Below, in pieces: positions 61,932-64,000 of a DNA stretch of 64,000 nt. Each line of letters begins with the position of its first letter. The first letter of the stretch is position 1. The notes beneath the pieces are model-generated. The model worked only from the letters and a program-made list of their open reading frames with translations. It was not told the origin of the DNA and made no database searches. The DNA is taken from assembly GCA_031421635.1 (NCBI GenBank), contig JANOPA010000062.1, positions 15,413-79,412 of the forward strand, in the 5' to 3' direction. Made by a program: the position numbers and the translations under genes. The DNA is from JAPOKJ01 sp031421635. GTDB taxonomy: Bacteria > Pseudomonadota > Gammaproteobacteria > Burkholderiales > Burkholderiaceae_E.

Positions 61932-62939
61932 TCACCTAAGAGTTTCCTGAAGTGCCGTCAGTATGGGTTCGAGATGTTGCGGCGACTGCTTGATGAATCG
62001 GATGGCCAGGACTCGCACGAGCTGCTGTTGCTCAGGGTTCAAGTATTCGGCCGGTGACTTTCCGTCAACTCTGGCGAGCAGCAGAGCAGGCAAGAGACGC
62101 GCCACTCGGCCCTCAAGGCTTGGCGCGCTTTCCCAGTTGAGCCCGCCTTGGTAGGCCTCCCAGAAATGTCCAACGAGGCCCACCAAGGCAGAGGCCTGAG
62201 CAGGCCGATGCACCGCTTTGAGCAAAAAATGATTTATGCAAAAAGCGATGTCGAAAGCCGGGTCACCCATTACCGCACATTCTGCATCAAGGAACACTGG
62301 CCCCTTCGCGCCGACCAAGATGTTTTTTGGGCTCACATCGCCATGAACTAAGGCGATTTGAGCGGCGTGAAATTCCTGCGCAATCTGGAACAACTGATCC
62401 CGGATCGAAGGATGCTTGAGCGCCGTAAACTCAAGATAGGCCTCAAGCCTCAAGGCGTGAAAGCCCGCTTTGTCCTGAAAGTCCGCCGCAGGAAACGTTT
62501 TTGTGGCGGAAAGGGCGTGGATCTTGGCCAGAGACTGAGCCACCGCGCGCGCCGTCTCAGGCTCCACCTCGCCGGCCAGGAGCGACGCTTTCCAGTTTTT
62601 GTACTGCGAAGGATCAAGGTATTCCATCGCAAAAGCACCCAAGGCCGTCGATTGTCCGTACAGTTTCGGAACCGCCGCGGGGAGAATCGTCGCAACCGTA
62701 CTCAGCCAACGGTATTCGGTGACGTTACGGTGCACCGGGGCCAACCATTGCGCCGCCACTTTCAATTGCGGCAAGGCCCCCTTAATGCATATTTTTCGAT
62801 CCGGCAGGGTCACCGCGGCGATATCTGAAGACACGCCTCCTGCGAGTGCCTGAATCGACACGATGTCCTCGGGCCGACCCAAACCCAACTCCGCCACCAA
62901 GGCCCGACACTGTGATTCGAAATCTATGTCCGCACCCAA
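61932..62939 (-). CDS. APH-fold small-molecule kinase
   Basis: Protein of 335 residues of the aminoglycoside phosphotransferase/choline kinase/MtnK fold. It starts at TTG with AGGAAGGA about 7 nt upstream. The ATP lobe is seen at IQALAGGVSSDIAAVTL, with Lys in KICIKGALPQLKV near 51. The catalytic loop is ALVHGDVSPKNILVGAKG near 197 (Asp and Asn), and the metal-binding segment is VFLDAECAVMGDPAFDIAF near 216 with DAE in place of DxD. The substrate is a small alcohol or sugar, not known. It precedes the enolase paralogue by 4 nt, so they should form one operon. Confidence 0.85.
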   Translation of the reverse strand: MGADIDFESQCRALVAELGLGRPEDIVSIQALAGGVSSDIAAVTLPDRKICIKGALPQLKVAAQWLAPVHRNVTEYRWLSTVATILPAAVPKLYGQSTALGAFAMEYLDPSQYKNWKASLLAGEVEPETARAVAQSLAKIHALSATKTFPAADFQDKAGFHALRLEAYLEFTALKHPSIRDQLFQIAQEFHAAQIALVHGDVSPKNILVGAKGPVFLDAECAVMGDPAFDIAFCINHFLLKAVHRPAQASALVGLVGHFWEAYQGGLNWESAPSLEGRVARLLPALLLARVDGKSPAEYLNPEQQQLVRVLAIRFIKQSPQHLEPILTALQETLR

Positions 62940-63132
62940 ACCTTGATCCTTCCTTTAGCATGTGCAACTCACAAGGGAGCCACTCGCGGGCCACCGGATC
63001 TTAACGGATACGGTGAAGAGAATCTAAAAAGATCTCGGCTTGTGCGACATGTGATTGTGGCAGCTCGGTTTTACAGAAGGAATCAGAAGCCGTCTCAGTC
63101 TCATAGGCCGTTGGACAAGGTTGCGTCTTAAC

Positions 63133-63161
63133 ATGCAAGTAAATACCTGCATATAATGCAT
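63133..63161 (+). promoter_or_regulatory. Promoter with overlapping ATGCA repeats
   Basis: A perfect -10 TATAAT-like hexamer (63152-63157) is embedded in the palindrome TGCAT-ATA-ATGCA (63148-63160), with another ATGCA at 63133-63137. A TGCA-N10-TGCA near-palindrome spans 63134-63151. No good -35 is visible at the right distance. It is likely the promoter and operator of the arsR/SRPBCC region. Confidence 0.45.
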
Positions 63162-63191
63162 CACACTTACTTTCAATGGGGTGGGGGCATC

Positions 63192-63350
63192 GTGGTCAAT
63201 ATTTTGCATAAAGTCGGAATCAAGGGCGCATCCTCGAATGCTGTCTATAGCGCCTTAAGCATCGTCGACGGATTGTCGGTCTCGAAGACGGCAAGGGCTC
63301 ACCCGCTCCTGATGACCTCAAACTCGACCATTGGGAGTAGCGGATCGTGA
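63192..63350 (+). pseudogene. SRPBCC-domain protein, N-terminal fragment
   Basis: From a GTG at 63192 the frame reads VNILHKVGIKGASSNAVYSA and LSIVDGL, the first ~30 residues of AHSA1/SRPBCC-type proteins, where relatives continue with a Trp-Trp segment. Here it runs into an unrelated tail and stops at 63350. The rest of the ~140-residue domain is absent. It lies between the promoter and arsR, so the operon promoter may now drive arsR through this scar. Confidence 0.6.
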
Positions 63351-63394
63351 GCGCGCGCTCTCCCAGTCGAGCCTTGGCTCATAAAGCGGTGTAA

Positions 63395-63724
63395 TTGGAC
63401 GTCGACAAAGTCTTCAAAGCGCTAGCCGATCCAGGGCGCAGAAATCTGCTTGATCAACTACACCTCGACAACGGCCAGACACTCACCGCACTCTGCGAGC
63501 ACATGGACATGACACGCCAAGCCGTCACCCAACACCTCCGGCAACTGCAGGATGCCAACCTCATTGCCGTAGTCTGGCATGGGCGCGAAAAACTTCACTA
63601 CCTTAACCCTGTGCCACTCCATGAAATTTACGAACGCTGGATTGGGAAATTTGAACGCCAGCGCCTCAAGGCACTGCATAACCTTAAAACCAACCTGGAA
63701 GGAAATGATCATGGTGAAGCCTAG
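63395..63724 (+). CDS. ArsR-family transcriptional regulator
   Basis: Protein of 109 residues starting at TTG. The winged HTH has VFKALADPGRRNLLDQLHLD at the start and MTRQAVTQHLRQLQDANLIA near residue 38 as recognition helix, then VWHGREKLHYLNPVPLHEIY. It lacks the Cys metal-binding motif of ArsR/SmtB sensors. It matches the group encoded with SRPBCC proteins, whose gene it overlaps by 14 nt. It probably controls its own operon, perhaps at the ATGCA repeats upstream. Confidence 0.9.
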   Translation: MDVDKVFKALADPGRRNLLDQLHLDNGQTLTALCEHMDMTRQAVTQHLRQLQDANLIAVVWHGREKLHYLNPVPLHEIYERWIGKFERQRLKALHNLKTNLEGNDHGEA

Positions 63725-64000
63725 TTACGTGTATGTCACCTATATTGCAAGCACCGTCGAGAAGTTATGGCAAGCCATCACCGAGACAGACCAAATGCGT
63801 CAGTGGTGGGTCGATCCGAGTGCGGGCTGCGCACGAGTCAACGTGTCTGACTGGAAGCCCGGTTCCAAGTGGGTGCATCAACGCGCCGACGGGTCCGATA
63901 TCGTTGACATGGTCGGAAAAGTGCTTGAGAACACGCCCCCTCGCCGATTGGCATTTACCTGGGCGCGACCCAACGATGCGGATGACGCATCAAAACATTC
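63711..64000 (+). CDS. SRPBCC (AHSA1-like) domain protein, 5' part
   Basis: First 96 residues of a START/Bet v 1-fold protein that continues past the right edge. GGAAGG lies about 8 nt before the ATG, inside the arsR end. YVTYIASTVEKLWQAITETD and MRQWWVDPSAGCARVN near residue 28 are typical, as is VLENTPPRRLAFTW. The family binds hydrophobic ligands or, as AHSA1, helps Hsp90; those paired with ArsR regulators are of unknown role. Confidence 0.88.
   Translation, partial: MVKPSYVYVTYIASTVEKLWQAITETDQMRQWWVDPSAGCARVNVSDWKPGSKWVHQRADGSDIVDMVGKVLENTPPRRLAFTWARPNDADDASKH

Noticed and set aside
1..64000. CRISPR array, tRNA, rRNA, prophage or insertion sequence
   Set aside because: No regularly spaced repeats, cloverleaf-like sequences, integrase or transposase frames were seen on either strand.

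Overview
The window looks like chromosomal DNA of a betaproteobacterium, most likely Burkholderiales. This is an inference from gene content: two Bug-type tripartite tricarboxylate transporter binding proteins, a DUF4124 protein, a DUF3683 FAD/Fe-S oxidoreductase, a NasA/kinase-phosphatase/NirB/NirD/nitrate reductase cluster and a beta-ketoadipate pcaIJF set. I saw no rRNA, tRNA, phage, insertion sequence or CRISPR array. Genes are tightly packed and many neighbours overlap by 1-14 nt.

Layout. 1-2.8 kb: the 3' end of an acyl-CoA synthetase, two decayed genes (serine hydrolase, AraC regulator) and a DUF4124 protein. 3.0-7.6 kb: DUF1800, DUF1501 and a wax ester synthase/DGAT, closed by a terminator. 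7.7-12.1 kb: an aminotransferase, then an apparent GntR-Bug-PrpD operon with two CGTATACG sites just upstream of gntR. 12.2-19.9 kb: SGNH-like lipoprotein, a 1355-residue FAD/Fe-S oxidoreductase, an M48 protease and an AmpG-like transporter. 20.0-22.6 kb: pcaI, pcaJ, pcaF. 23.0-24.9 kb: Hsp20 and a lipoprotein serine protease. 25.0-34.1 kb: assimilatory nitrate cluster (transporter, PP2C-kinase fusion, nirB, nirD, nitrate reductase) with a near-perfect sigma-54 promoter before nirB. 34.2-38.3 kb: enoyl-CoA hydratase, thioesterase, a collapsed branched-chain amino acid transporter, a Tat-type amidohydrolase and a GNAT acetyltransferase. 38.4-44.2 kb: AAA ATPase, an rtcB remnant, and a catabolic run of epoxide hydrolase, VOC protein, FAD monooxygenase and fumarylacetoacetate hydrolase-family protein. 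44.2-50.9 kb: broken EamA, HD-type and hemolysin III genes among intact alpha/beta hydrolase, MaoC, HCCA isomerase, GST, cupin and gamma-glutamyltransferase genes. 51.1-56.8 kb: a MoaD-like protein with a BNR beta-propeller, cyclase, VOC, SDR, and nitroreductase, epimerase and aldo/keto reductase remnants. 56.9-62.9 kb: Bug protein, aminotransferase, ketopantoate reductase family protein, and a kinase plus divergent enolase pair. 63.1-64 kb: SRPBCC remnant, ArsR regulator and a partial SRPBCC gene.

Two features stand out. First, about ten loci are broken in the same way: both ends, or one end, of a recognisable family remain but an internal or flanking block is missing, with no mobile element at the scar. 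This suggests ongoing gene loss by deletion. Second, the enolase homologue at 60.6-61.9 kb keeps the metal ligands, the Lys base and the phosphate-binding Arg/Ser, but has changed substrate-loop residues (including His to Ala in the SHRSGE motif). It sits 4 nt behind an APH-fold kinase, which suggests an uncharacterised phosphorylate-then-dehydrate pathway. It is the best candidate here for an undescribed system.
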